Assembly: GCA_016714045.1 (NCBI GenBank)
Contig: JADJNY010000004.1
Coordinates: forward strand, 520,518 to 584,517
Direction of reading: 5' to 3'
DNA: 64,000 nt
DNA from: Planctomycetota bacterium
GTDB lineage: Bacteria > Planctomycetota > UBA1135 > GCA-002686595
This document shows positions 7,432 to 17,700 of this stretch, in pieces. Below the pieces are notes generated by a model. That model was not told the origin of the DNA and did not search any database. It was given only the letters and a program-made list of their open reading frames with translations. The translations under genes were made by a program, and so were the position numbers. Numbering within the stretch: position 1 is the first letter of the stretch; every line of letters starts with the position of its first letter.

Positions 7432-9666
7432 TCACTCCGCGAATCCGCTCCACGAGACCGTGTCGGACAAGTAGATCGAGGTTCCGGGCACGCTGTCCCT
7501 GTCGATTCCGCCGAAGCGCAGGAGCAGACCCCGACTCGGATCCCACGCCATGGGACTGTATCGCCGGAGTCCATTGTCCGCTGCGGCTGAGTTCCAAGCC
7601 GCACCATTCCAGCGCCACGTGAGCGGTGCCGCAGGCATGCTCAGCACGACATCGCCGGTCACACGGTCGAACCCGAGAGCGGGACCTCCGGACCCGAGCG
7701 GGTAGTTGCCGAAGGGACCGCTGCTATCCAAACGCAACCACGCTGAACCGTTCCAGCGCCACGTCTCCCCGAGCATCTGGCCGACTGCATTCCGCCCCGC
7801 ATGCAGCAGCGTCTGCCTGCGAGCAGCATCGTACGCGAGTTGAACTTCGATCCGGATGCCCGGCCCGGCACCCGGACTGTTGGTGTTCCTCGTCCAAAGC
7901 CCCGTTCCGGTTCCCGTCGACTGCCACTCCCACGTGTCGACTGGCGAGTTCAAGGTGCTGCCGTAGGTCGCACCGCCGTGCAGTACGAGCCGTCGTCGGT
8001 ATTCGTCGAACGCCAACCCGTGTGCAAACAGAGCTGGCGGAGGGGAGATCGATGCCGAGTTGGAGATTTGCAGCCAGTCGTTCCCATCCCATTCCCACAT
8101 GTCGTCGTAGATTAGGCCAGTCGTCTTGCCACCGAACAGCACCGTACGTCGCCGTGCGGGATCGAAGGCCATGGCATGCTGGGCGCGCGCGGGCGGTCGG
8201 TGCGCCGGGGAGCGGAGGATCCAATGGACTCCGTTCCATTCCCACGTGTCGTTGAAGAAGTTCAGGCTTCCTGACTGATCAGCGGCTCCGCCGAACAGGA
8301 CCACGCGCCTCCGGAAGAGGTCGGCTGCCAGAGCATGGTTCGACCGCGCAGGCGGGGATCCAACTCCCCCGGGGTGCAGCGTGATCCACGCCTCCTGGGG
8401 GGTAGCTCCGCGAAAGGCATAGACGGATCCCGCGTTGACGCCACCGGCATGGTCGTCGGTTGGCGCGCCGACTACGAACGAGTTACCATCGAGCGCAACA
8501 GCGCTCCCGAACTGATCACCCACTGCCGCATCACTGGCGTAAAGGAGCCCACGATGAACGAAACGACCAGGATCCGTTCGATCGAATTGCTCGACCCACC
8601 CACGGTCTGCGTTGGCGCGGCGCCAGCCGCGCAGTGCCGCGCGTGGGGCCATCGCTACATCGGTGCTCGGCAGCGCGGGAGAGTCTACTCCGCCTAAGGA
8701 CTCTCGTCCGCTCAGCCGCCATGTGCCCGCTAACACATCCGTGAAGAAGCTCACACCCCGGTCGGATGAGACGAGGACGGAATGCCGCGCCGCTCCCAGG
8801 GCCCGGCCAAATCTAGCTCCATAAAGCGCTCCCCCGATGATGTGCTGCTGTCCAAGAAGGAAACGCGCAGGCCTCCAGGCCCCCGGGTCCTTGGCGAACA
8901 AATAGACCGCTCCGACATCCGCCACCCCCCCGGCTCCCCAGCGGCTCGGAGCGCCCACCGCGAGCACGTCCCCAGAATCCACGCCGCTGAATGCGACGCT
9001 CCAGCCGAAGCGTTCCCCCGGGCCTGTGGGCGCGAACGACACCAGCTTTTCGACGAATCGCCAAGTACCCAAGTGGCGTTCAAACAGGTGCACACTTCCG
9101 TATGGGCTCGACGGCGCACCCACAGCGATCCAGTTGCCGTGAACAGCCACACTTGCGCCGAATTCGTCGCCCATGTGGCTACTACTGGGCAATCGCACCG
9201 GGGATCCCCACGAGTTTGTGCCACGCGCGTAGACCCAGGCGGTTCCCGCAGCAGGACCTCCACCGCGCAGGTCGTGCCACGCACCCACGACGAGCAGGTC
9301 TTCTGACATGGCGATCGCGCGCCCGAACTCGGCACCAGCGCTCACGCTCGTCGTGTAGAGCGGCGGCTCTTGCACCCAGGTAGAGCCGTTCAGTGTGAAG
9401 CAGTACACCGCGCCCGCGTCGGAGCCGCTAGCGTGGTCCCTTCCCGGTGCTCCGACGGCGATGCGGCCGTGTGAGTAGGCCACGCTCGAGCCAAAGTTGT
9501 CTCCGGGTTGGGCGCCGTTGGCGGTGAGCTTGACCGCTGTGGGCGGTGGAACCAACTGCGCCATTACGTGCCCCGTCAGGACGACGCCAATGAGCCACGC
9601 CAGAACGACGGCGCGACCACACTCGCTACACAAGCTGCAAACGCGGGAAATCGTCTGAACTGACAT
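7432..9666 (-). CDS. Secreted FG-GAP / kelch-type beta-propeller protein, 744 aa
   Basis: The ATG at 9666 is preceded by AAGAGGAG at good spacing and begins a signal peptide (hydrophobic AVVLAWLIGVVLTGHVMAQ). Residues about 40-400 carry FG-GAP-like repeats with the phrase GD.FG.SVA...I.VGAP (QPGDNFGSSVAYSHGRIAVG, DEFGASVAVHGNWIAVGAP, DQFGSAVALDGNSFVVGAP). Residues about 410-744 carry kelch-like units (RRRVVLFGGA, NDTWEWNG, RRRTVLFGGK). The protein is probably exported and acts as a binding or adhesion scaffold. This double-propeller style is frequent in Planctomycetota. A start 13 codons further upstream is possible but lacks the ribosome-binding site. Confidence 0.85.
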   Translation of the reverse strand: MSVQTISRVCSLCSECGRAVVLAWLIGVVLTGHVMAQLVPPPTAVKLTANGAQPGDNFGSSVAYSHGRIAVGAPGRDHASGSDAGAVYCFTLNGSTWVQEPPLYTTSVSAGAEFGRAIAMSEDLLVVGAWHDLRGGGPAAGTAWVYARGTNSWGSPVRLPSSSHMGDEFGASVAVHGNWIAVGAPSSPYGSVHLFERHLGTWRFVEKLVSFAPTGPGERFGWSVAFSGVDSGDVLAVGAPSRWGAGGVADVGAVYLFAKDPGAWRPARFLLGQQHIIGGALYGARFGRALGAARHSVLVSSDRGVSFFTDVLAGTWRLSGRESLGGVDSPALPSTDVAMAPRAALRGWRRANADRGWVEQFDRTDPGRFVHRGLLYASDAAVGDQFGSAVALDGNSFVVGAPTDDHAGGVNAGSVYAFRGATPQEAWITLHPGGVGSPPARSNHALAADLFRRRVVLFGGAADQSGSLNFFNDTWEWNGVHWILRSPAHRPPARAQHAMAFDPARRRTVLFGGKTTGLIYDDMWEWDGNDWLQISNSASISPPPALFAHGLAFDEYRRRLVLHGGATYGSTLNSPVDTWEWQSTGTGTGLWTRNTNSPGAGPGIRIEVQLAYDAARRQTLLHAGRNAVGQMLGETWRWNGSAWLRLDSSGPFGNYPLGSGGPALGFDRVTGDVVLSMPAAPLTWRWNGAAWNSAAADNGLRRYSPMAWDPSRGLLLRFGGIDRDSVPGTSIYLSDTVSWSGFAE

Positions 9667-10089
9667 TGTGCTCCTCTTGGGTTTGACGGAAACGCGTCCC
9701 CCCACCGCGCTGGCACCAGCGGGGCAGAGGTGGATCGAAGCTCCGCTCCAGCATGATGCCTTGCGCGTCGCTGCGGTCCAGCCCGACCCGATTCATGTTC
9801 ATTCGACGCACGGTCCTTCGGCGAGATCTTCACATTCATCAGCAGCGGTTGGAATAGGACATCCAAGCAGGTGGGCCCTGCGCATGGGCCACCACTGTCA
9901 GATCCGCCCGTCCCCGCACGAACGATCCTGCATGTGCGCGTCCGGGGGATCGTTTGGCCCTGGGCCGGAACCGCCTTGGGTCGATCCCACTGCCCCTTCA
10001 GCCCAAGCAACCGGCCCAGCCATCCAGTCGAGAATCGGATCCTTACGCACCGGGTAGGTAGGGTTGGCTCTGAGTTCGAAGTCGAGTGA
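9667..10089. other. Non-coding region upstream of the propeller protein
   Basis: About 420 bases between the start of the propeller gene and the IS21 remnant. It should contain the promoter of the propeller gene. I found no convincing coding frame or hairpin. Confidence 0.3.
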
Positions 10090-10472
10090 GGAGCAGGCGG
10101 GGCTGACCGGACCACGATCACGTCGAAGGGCTCTGGCAGGAGCGGGAGCGGACGCAAACGTCCGCGCTCCGACTTGTACGAGCGTCGGTACCCATGCGCC
10201 TTAACGAGCCAGTCGTGCAGGTCGTGGGCGTTGATCGGCCGATCGTCACGGGCGTGCTCGGAGCACCACGCCTCGATCGCCGTGGATAGCTCCGACGCAA
10301 CTCGCGGCTTCCCGGCGCGGCCGTCCACCGCACCCTCGCGGGCATGCTGCAGGTGGTAGCGCACCGTGCTCTCGACCACGCCGAGCTGGCGCGCACTGGC
10401 TCGGGCGGGCATGTGCTTCTCGGACAGGACTCGAATCGTCACGATTTCCTCGGGGCGAAGGCGGCACGGCAT
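10090..10472 (-). pseudogene. IS21-family transposase (IstA) remnant, internally deleted
   Basis: The reading frame begins like IstA: an N-terminal helix-turn-helix (MPCRLRPEEIVTIRVLSEKH, ASARQLGVVESTVRYHLQHA) and a second helical segment (INAHDLHDWLVKAHGYRRSY). After about residue 100 it jumps straight into LRPLPLLPEPFDVIVVR, which matches the C-terminal end of IstA just before the C-terminal beta barrel, and then loses similarity. The DDE catalytic core is therefore missing. No IstB helper gene is present. It is a dead relic marking an old IS21 insertion or recombination point. Confidence 0.7.
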
Positions 10473-10552
10473 CCGCCCGTCTTGACCGGCACCAGGCTGG
10501 CCGGCAAATCGGGCGGCTGGGCCGCCTCAGGTCGGAGGGGGTGCGCGAGGGT

Positions 10553-11932
10553 TCACGCCTTGAACGGCTTCCTCGTGATCGCATCCTCCGGCGACATCCC
10601 CCGCCGTAACCGGACGCCTATTGTCGTCACGCTCACACGCGCTCGCTGGTCCCTCGCCCATGCAGCAACCGTCTGCGTCATTCCGAACGCTGTGATGTCG
10701 CGTCCCGGGGCGACGCCGCCTTCCAGAGGGTTTGGGAACGTGATGGCCTCCTCGGGCGGCATCCCGCGCTTCAGCCGGTCGACGAGACCAGCCATCGAGA
10801 CCGTGCACCGAGGGTCCCGCGTCCATGCCTGCGGGCCCTTTGTTTCGCCGAACGCGCGGATCGTCCAGCGCGGTTTGTGCGAGATCTTGGGCGGGCGCCT
10901 GTAGCGCAGCTGCTCCTTCCGCGTCATCCAGCGGCACGCTTCAGGTCCGTAGTTGGCATCCGGACTGCTCCGCATGAGCACGAGGCCCGGACGGTAGCCC
11001 GCCGCGAGCGCCCACGCGTGGAACGCCCCGAAGCTGTCCCAGGCTTCCGCGACACGGATCCCGCGCGCGCCGATGTTGTGGAAGTCGGGGTGCTTCTTCG
11101 AGGTGCAACGCTCGCGCATCGCTTGCCAGGACTTCTGGAGCGCCTTCCCGTGCTTCAACTTGTCGACGGGCGTCGGCCGCGGCCGAAACCATCCGCGCTT
11201 CTGAAGGCCCCGCAGCACGGTGTGGTAGTCGGTGCCGATGAGCTTCGCAGTCTCCACCACGCTGCGGCCTTCCACCACGTAGTGCTGGAGGACCTGGTTC
11301 CACATCGGAGACGCCGAGCGCCGGCCGCCCGGCCTCGCTGGCTTCTTGGTGATGGCTGTCTCCGGGGGCAGGCCCTCGTTCAGACGTGTGCGGAGGGTCT
11401 CCCCCGACACGCTGCACCGCGGGTCCTTCGACCATGCGTGGACCGACTTCGACTCGCCGAACGCGGTGACGAGCTTCGTGGCCGTTGGGCTCGCGCGCAG
11501 GCCGCTGCGGATCACTTCGCTGCGCGAGGCCCAGACGCAGTTCGAGGGGCGGTAGCCGCGCTTGCGGTCGCGCAGGTCGATGCAGGCGCCGGGGCGGTAG
11601 CCACTCGTCTTCGCCCAGGCGAGGAACGCATCGAGCGAGCGCCACTCGGCGCAGAGCTTGACCCCGCGGGCACCGAAGCGCTCGTAGAGGGGATGCTCGG
11701 TGGAGGTGCAGCGGCCGAGGATGCTCCGCCACAGGCTCGCGAGCGTGGTCTCGCGCGCATTGAGCTTCCTCGCCTTGGGGCGGAGGTCGATACCGTCGCG
11801 ACGAAGCAGCCTCCGCACGGCGCCTTCGGAGTGGCCGTTGTTCCTGGCGTACTCCGCGGCGGTCTCGCCTCGCGCGATGGCCTTGAGTGCGTCCTCGGTG
11901 TCGATGCGAGGTGTGGGCGGAGGGACCTTCAT
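10553..11932 (-). CDS. Phage-type protein with tandem HTH / HNH-like (GARG-NC-WA) and short C-terminal repeats, 459 aa
   Basis: The protein is a two-fold repeat. Each half has a helix-turn-helix (EYARNNGHSEGAVRRLLRRD; VVETAKLIGTDYHTVLRGLQ), then a block of the type LxxxWxxMxxRC...GARGxxVxxxWxSFxAFxxWAxxxGYRPGxxxxR...NYxPxxCxWxxRxE, which matches phage proteins of the AP2/HNH-like kind, then a 45-residue unit AFGE.K..HAW..DPRC.VS....R...G.PPE.AIT. That last unit occurs three times (residues about 160-205, 360-405 and 415-459). Such units are DNA-binding modules in phage and homing-type endonucleases. The usual HNH metal residues are not obvious, so it may bind DNA without cutting. Monocistronic. 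Confidence 0.6.
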   Translation of the reverse strand: MKVPPPTPRIDTEDALKAIARGETAAEYARNNGHSEGAVRRLLRRDGIDLRPKARKLNARETTLASLWRSILGRCTSTEHPLYERFGARGVKLCAEWRSLDAFLAWAKTSGYRPGACIDLRDRKRGYRPSNCVWASRSEVIRSGLRASPTATKLVTAFGESKSVHAWSKDPRCSVSGETLRTRLNEGLPPETAITKKPARPGGRRSASPMWNQVLQHYVVEGRSVVETAKLIGTDYHTVLRGLQKRGWFRPRPTPVDKLKHGKALQKSWQAMRERCTSKKHPDFHNIGARGIRVAEAWDSFGAFHAWALAAGYRPGLVLMRSSPDANYGPEACRWMTRKEQLRYRRPPKISHKPRWTIRAFGETKGPQAWTRDPRCTVSMAGLVDRLKRGMPPEEAITFPNPLEGGVAPGRDITAFGMTQTVAAWARDQRARVSVTTIGVRLRRGMSPEDAITRKPFKA

Positions 11933-12097
11933 GGCGGGGAGTCCATGGCAGGAGCGCGGTGGCGAGAGAACGGGATGCCAGCGACGGAGGCGCAGGATAC
12001 ATCGCGCCGCGAACGACGATCAGGGTGGTCGCTCGCGAGGGTGCGGGGTGGGTCAAACCGAGAGCGGAAGCCTTGCGGCCACCGCTCCCGAGAGTGA

Positions 12098-12235
12098 GAC
12101 CCCACCGAGCTTCCCGGGCGCCGCGTCGCTCGCATGATCACGGCGCCTCTCGGTGGGGTCCTTGGGGCATCCTAGCGCGGGCAGATTCCGTTGAGGGGAG
12201 TCGATTCCTGTCCCCTGGTGCGAGGCCGGGTTGAG
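12098..12235. repeat. Dispersed repeat, copy A, with a 12-bp perfect inverted repeat
   Basis: This copy shares a near-identical core with 14007-14180 and 50185-50368, starting at CCCGGGCGCCGCGTCGCTCG and running through CTCTCGGTGGGGTCC to a GGTTCCTG/GCGAGGCC segment. It also holds GACCCCACCGAG at 12098-12109 and its exact reverse complement at 12149-12160, able to form a 12-bp stem. It lies just upstream of the start of the 459-aa gene. Function unknown. Confidence 0.7.
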
Positions 12236-13035
12236 CGGAAGATGGGCTCCCTCCGAACCCCGCCTGCATACTCACCGGGGCGCTCCATGCCTGAACCACG
12301 TCATGCGGCTCCGCTGCCGCAGCGCCCCTGGTGAAGCACCCCGAAGCCCGCGCCCGAAGCCCTCGGATCTACTACAGTGCAATCACTCGCCACTCCGGGA
12401 AGCTTGGCATGCATACGCACTCACCGCCCACCAAGCGGGCTCTGGATGCGGACTGGCACTGGGTTGGGGCGTTGGGCGGCGCGCGCACGCGAAGCGCTTG
12501 CAAGCGTGTCGTGACACAACTCAGGTTCTCCTACCCATGCTGCATCTCCCACCTAACAAGCTGATGCGCGGACAATCCACTACTCGGCTCCGATAGGGGC
12601 TCTATCTTCCTTCGGCCGTCACTTCTGGGCCAGGCGAGTTCTTGGCGCTTGCAACCACAGCACAGCGTGACACGTGGGTCCAATCTGGACACCCGAGCGT
12701 TTCTTTGCATCCGGATGGGTCTCGAAGAACAGCGGTGAGCGCCCGTCAGGTACTCAGCATGAGGATGATGCGACCGCTCTGTGGTGATTGTGCAGTTGCA
12801 TCTTGGCGTGGATCCTGTCGCGTGTGCAACGCTCTCGACTCTCGCCATCCCTAGCCATACGGTGTGCGTACCTGTGGCGGGGCGACGGTTTGTGTTGCAT
12901 TGCATCCCGAGAGCGACCTTTGCTTTGTTGCTGTTCTCCACGTTTTGGCACTCGTGGCTACGTCGCGGAGCGAGGATCGCTTTATCACACTCTGGACGCT
13001 TGGCGTGTGGTCATAGTGCGGACACAGGACGCTGC
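12236..13035. other. Non-coding, lower-GC stretch of about 800 bases
   Basis: Base composition is visibly less GC-rich than the flanks and no reading frame on either strand looks like a protein. It may be the decayed remains of transferred DNA between the repeat and the DUF4145 gene. Confidence 0.35.
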
Positions 13036-13755
13036 CTAGCGCCGGCCCCCCTTCTTGCGCTTTGCTGCCCGCGATTGAAATTCCGCATACCGATCTGCAA
13101 GGTCATACACGTATTCGACAATTGCGTGCACGAATGATTGTAGGTCTTCTGCGTCCTCGCGTGCGATTGGAGAATCATCTGGGTGCGCTGCTAGGTTGCG
13201 GAACTCTTTTAGCTCCAGCCCCCACTGATACAACCGATCGTCGATAATCTTCCTTGCGAGGAGTTGCTTGATTCCTTCTCCAAGCAACAGTCGTTTTTTC
13301 GGTTTAGCTGAAGCGCGGTCCACAACTTCCCCCTCATCCTCATTCGCCTCCTTCAGCGCGTCGCGACAGACGGCCTCAAGTGCGCGCCCAAACATCACGC
13401 ACGCTGCGATATTCGCACTGGCTTGAAGCGCGCGGTCGGCATCCAGAAGCGAAAGCGTGACCGCATTTGGTATGCGACTGCTCGAAAATCCCCTGGGAGG
13501 ATCTGGAAACACTCGCACAACATCGGTCCATCGGTCTTCGGCAGAGTTGATATTCTCGAACCCTACCTGAATAGCCTGGCCAACAAGCAAAGACTTGCAG
13601 ACTGGGCACTTTCCCACTAGCACCCTTTCGCCGTAGGGCTCACCAAGGTCCTCTTCCACCCCACCGGTTTCGGCGCGGCCCGACTCAATAGCAGCGACTT
13701 TTGCCCTGCACTCGTGGCAGTCAACGATAAACGTTTTGTGCTTCTGCTCTACCAT
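13036..13755 (-). CDS. DUF4145 (HEPN-like) protein with N-terminal zinc ribbon, 239 aa
   Basis: The N-terminus has two CxxC pairs (VDCHECRAK; GKCPVCKSLL) typical of a small zinc ribbon. The C-terminal half is the DUF4145 helical fold: RALQASANIAACVMFGRALE, then LKEFRNLAAHPDDSPI. RNLAAH is a canonical HEPN R-N-x3-H motif, which in many HEPN proteins is a metal-independent RNase site. DUF4145 proteins often sit in defence islands and mobile elements. The ATG at 13755 is preferred because GGAGGGAGC lies just upstream. The gene stands alone in a lower-GC stretch, indicating recent transfer. Confidence 0.8.
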   Translation of the reverse strand: MVEQKHKTFIVDCHECRAKVAAIESGRAETGGVEEDLGEPYGERVLVGKCPVCKSLLVGQAIQVGFENINSAEDRWTDVVRVFPDPPRGFSSSRIPNAVTLSLLDADRALQASANIAACVMFGRALEAVCRDALKEANEDEGEVVDRASAKPKKRLLLGEGIKQLLARKIIDDRLYQWGLELKEFRNLAAHPDDSPIAREDAEDLQSFVHAIVEYVYDLADRYAEFQSRAAKRKKGGRR

Positions 13756-14006
13756 CACGCTCCCTCCACACCCTAACGATTGGCACGAAATGCTGGTCTG
13801 TCCTGCTTAGCACATTGCCCCGGCCGCAGTGGCATTTGCTGGACGTCCATGTACCGGACCATGCTATCATGACCTCACCCTTCACATTCAACGTCACCGG
13901 TTGACAATGCCCTGTCCCAAGTGCCGATGCTGGACCGGGGCTCTTGCGCATCCTCGTATGCAGAACAGATCGCAGCCGCGGGCCGAATTGAGGCCCCCCA
14001 CTTCGC

Positions 14007-14180
14007 ATCCCGGGCGCCGCGTCGCTCGCATGATCACGGCGCCTCTCGGTGGGGTCCTGGGGGCATCGTAGCGCGGGGTGGTTCCGTTGCGGGGAGTCGG
14101 TTCCTGCCCCCTAGCACGAGGCCCGTGGATCGAGCGAGGGGGTTGACGTTCGACGCCCGCGCGCAGCCCCAGCGCGCCGC
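14007..14180. repeat. Dispersed repeat, copy B
   Basis: Near-identical to copy A over the first roughly 120 bases and to copy C (50185-50368) over about 170 bases, including the distal segment GAGCGAGGGGGTTGACGTTC and CGCCCGCGCGCAGCCCC. It lies immediately upstream of a truncated gene at 14204. Confidence 0.75.
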
Positions 14181-14203
14181 CAGACGCCGGACTCGTGCTC
14201 CCC

Positions 14204-14650
14204 ATGTCCCGCGAGCCCATCCTCTACCGCCGCCACACCCTGTACGACGAGGTCTGGAAGGAGCCCCTGCTCACCGTGTCGAAGCGGTACGGCGTCTCCG
14301 ACGTCGCTATCGCCAAGGTCTGCCGGCGACTCGCTATCCCGCTTCCCGGCCGCGGCCACTGGGCTCGCGTCGTTGCCGGACAGGTGATCGAGCGCGTTCC
14401 GCTTCGACGCCTCCCCAAGAGTCGGCCCGACGTGTTCCTTGGTCGACGCCCAAGACCTACTGCGGCGTCGCCCGCCACACACGCCCTGGTCGAGAAGGAG
14501 AGCACCCCCGAGGCTCGCATCGCCGACCATGCGGCCGTCCCAATCCTGAGGGACTCCCGGTCCTGTCGACCGAGATCTCATCGGGACCAGCGGCGGATGG
14601 TTCAGATCGCCTCTTGTGCTGCGTCGAGGTACCCTCTCAACCTTACATGA
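14204..14650 (+). pseudogene. Truncated mobile-associated DNA-binding protein
   Basis: The first 85 residues match a widespread hypothetical family with the phrase LYDEVWKEPLLTVSKRYGVS-DVAIAKVCRRLAIPLPGRGHWA, whose middle is helix-turn-helix-like. After about residue 105 the frame becomes low-complexity and unlike the family, which is normally more than twice as long, so the gene is truncated or frameshifted near 14530. A short GC-rich remnant continues to the next gene. Confidence 0.55.
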
Positions 14651-14722
14651 TGTACTGCCTCAACGTACCCTTCGGCGCGAGCGGTCCTACGAAGCGCCTT
14701 CGTCTTCGGATAGCAGCTTCCC

Positions 14723-17700
14723 ATGCCTGACGCGCCTGATCCCAAGCGCCGCGCGCTCGTCGAGCGAGCTCGCGCTGGTTGGATTTCGCGCCTAATCGAT
14801 CTGTCGCGGCGCAATAACCTCCTCTACTTCAGGTCGCTGAAGGTAGGAACGCTCGACCTAGCACTCGGTATTGCTCGCGACGACCTGCTTGCGGGCCGGT
14901 CCGTTCCGTTGACTCAGGTCCGCGGTCCAGTGGAGGAGACTCGTGCTGCGTCGATCGTCGGTGAGATCGAAGATCGCGCCCGCACGAACCGAGAAGAACG
15001 CGGTCTTGAGACGCTGTTTGTTGCTGTCGGCATGGCCTCGTGGACAAGCAGTGATGGAGGCCGCGATCCCGAAGCGCCCGTCTTCCTGATTCCAATAGTG
15101 ATTGAGCACGCAGGTCGCGACCGAAGCCGGGTCTCCATTCGAAGGGCTGGCGACCCACAGGTCAACCTCGTCCTGCTCCATGTCTTGAATAGGGAGCTTG
15201 GCTGCAACGTAGCCGCGGTGGACCTATTACCAGAACAGTCCGACGAAGAAGTCGTCAATCTAGTCGCTGCATTTTCCCGCCTCCTAGGCGCCGCGCAGAG
15301 AGTCACGGGCTTCCGCGTGTCCGAACGAGCAGTGCTCGGCAACTTCGCTTTCCAAAAGCTAGCGATGGTCCGAGATCTTCAGGAGCACGCGGAGCTTCTT
15401 GTCGCTCACGACGTCATCTCGGCGTTGGCCGGTGACGATGGGGCGCGAGCAGAGATCCGCCCAAGTTCTACGGCTCCGGACGTGCGGGACTTCGATGCGA
15501 GTGCGCCGGACGAAGAGTTCCTAGTACTCGACGCTGACTCTAGTCAGATGCAAGCCGTGGTGTGTGCCCAGCGGGGCGAACACCTCGTCGTTCAAGGCCC
15601 TCCAGGCACCGGGAAGAGCCAGACGATCGCCAACCTCATTGCCACCTGTGCCGCACAAGGCAAGAGCGTCCTTTTCGTGGCGGAGAAACGTGCCGCGCTG
15701 GAGGCTGTTCAGAAGCGCCTTTGTGAGGTCGGACTGGAGCACCTGGCGCTCGATGTCCACGGCGCAGATGTGTCCCGCAAGAAGGTCATGGAGCGCCTGC
15801 GCGTGCACCTGGATGTAGTTCGCGACTCAACTCCGGTTTCAACGGAGCCGACGCATTCGACTTACGTTGACCGTCGCCGCAGGTTAGTAGAGCACCTACG
15901 CCGATTGCACTCCCCCCGCCCTCCATCACAACGATCTGTCTTCGAATTGCAGGCCTCGCTCGTCGCCCTGCGAGATGGTCCTCAGCCGAAGGCGAGACTT
16001 CGCGGCCCACAGATCGATAAGTTAGACCCCGCCACGCTGACCGCGATCCGCGATCTCGTCAGAGATGCAGGCGCGTTCGAGGCACTGATTCATCGAACGG
16101 ATCGATCACCATGGTCCTCCGCGGTGCTTGACTCCGGGCAGGCCGTCCAGGAATGCGTGGATGCAGCACGCGCCCTCGCCTGGACGGAACTACCCGAGCT
16201 GGAACGAAGCATCGATCGGCTGTGTGCGGAGACGGGACGGAGACGCCCCTCCACGATCGTCGAGTTGGAGGGAGCGATTGATCTGCAGACCGAGATCGCT
16301 CGACTGCTGAAACGCCATCAGCCGGTGCTGTTCGATATGGACCTCGCAGCTCTCGCTTGCGACCTAGCGCCAGCAGGTCGCGGCGCCTTCTGGCGCGCCG
16401 CAGCCCGGATCCTCCGAGCGCGATATCGAAGCGCGCTTCGCGATATGCGAGGAGCAGCAAGAACCGGCGAGCTTGCTGCCTTTGATGCCCTCACGGATGC
16501 GCGCAAGGCGAGCGAAGCCCTTGAACGATGGCGTGCGCATGGTCCTGGCGGAACACCCATCCCTGCCCGAACAGAGATCGACGAAGTTCGCCTGCACCTG
16601 GAGTCTGTCCGTGCCCACCTCACACGGCTCGATGCCTGCTTTCCCCATGGGCCTCTGTCGTCGGCCTCTTTCGCCGAACTGCGCGAGCGATGTCGTGCGC
16701 TCGCGGAACACGCGGACTCGGCCATTCAAATTCCGTCGTTCCGACGTATCGAGCGCCGCCTCTCGGAGCACGGCCTTGGGCCGCTGCTAGGCGAGATCCG
16801 CGCCGCACCTCTGCCGGCCTCTGGGTGGGGCGGGTTTGTCGAATGCTGTGTCGTAGCGTCCCTCCTCGACCACGTTCGGACGGAAGACTCCGACGTAGCT
16901 GGGTTCGCAGGAGCGATCCATGGCGAATTTGTAGCAGAGTTCCAGCGCCTTGATCGCGAATGCATACACCTGGCTGCCCGCCGAGTTCGACGTGCTCACG
17001 CAGTGCTTGCGGTAGAAGCCATGAATAGGCATCCCGAGCAGGACAAGATCGTGCGCCAGGAAGTGAATAGGACCCGCCCCCGGATGTCGATGCGGACGCT
17101 ATTGGCCAGCGCGCCGCAGGTTCTAACAAAGCTGTGCCCGTGCTGGATGGGAAGCCCGCTGTCGGTGAGTCACCTGTTCGGCGCCCAATCACGCTGGTTC
17201 GATCTCGTCGTGTTCGACGAGGCAAGCCAAGTGCTTCCGGAAGACGCGATACCCGCCATCCTACGAGGTTCGCAAGTCGTGGTGGCAGGAGACCGGCATC
17301 AGCTACCTCCGACGACATTCTTCGCGGATGGAGGCAACGACGACGATGAAGAGAGCGTATATGCTCCGAACGATGCGGAAGGTTTCGAGAGCTTGCTGGA
17401 CCTCATGTCAGCTTCTTCGGTTCGGTCGTCCATGCTGCTTTGGCACTACCGGAGCAAGGCCGAGGCACTCATTGCGTTCTCGAACGCACATATCTACCGC
17501 CACCTCATCACGTTCCCTGACACCGGCGGTGAGCAGTGCATTCGGCACGTTCTGGTAGCTGATGCCGAGCCTCAGGGCGTCGATCCGGACAGTGGATCGG
17601 CGGAAGTACGACGAGTCGTAGCCTTGGTTCTCGAACATGCGACGATCAGACCAGGTGAGACGCTCGGAGTCATTGCGCTGGGCATTGGCCACGCCAACCG

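Noticed and set aside
10877..12097. 406-aa plus-strand frame
   Set aside because: Antisense shadow of the 459-aa phage-type gene; composition is unlike a real protein.
12236..13035. Several 60-130-aa frames in the lower-GC stretch
   Set aside because: No start context, no motif, and composition like random sequence on both strands.
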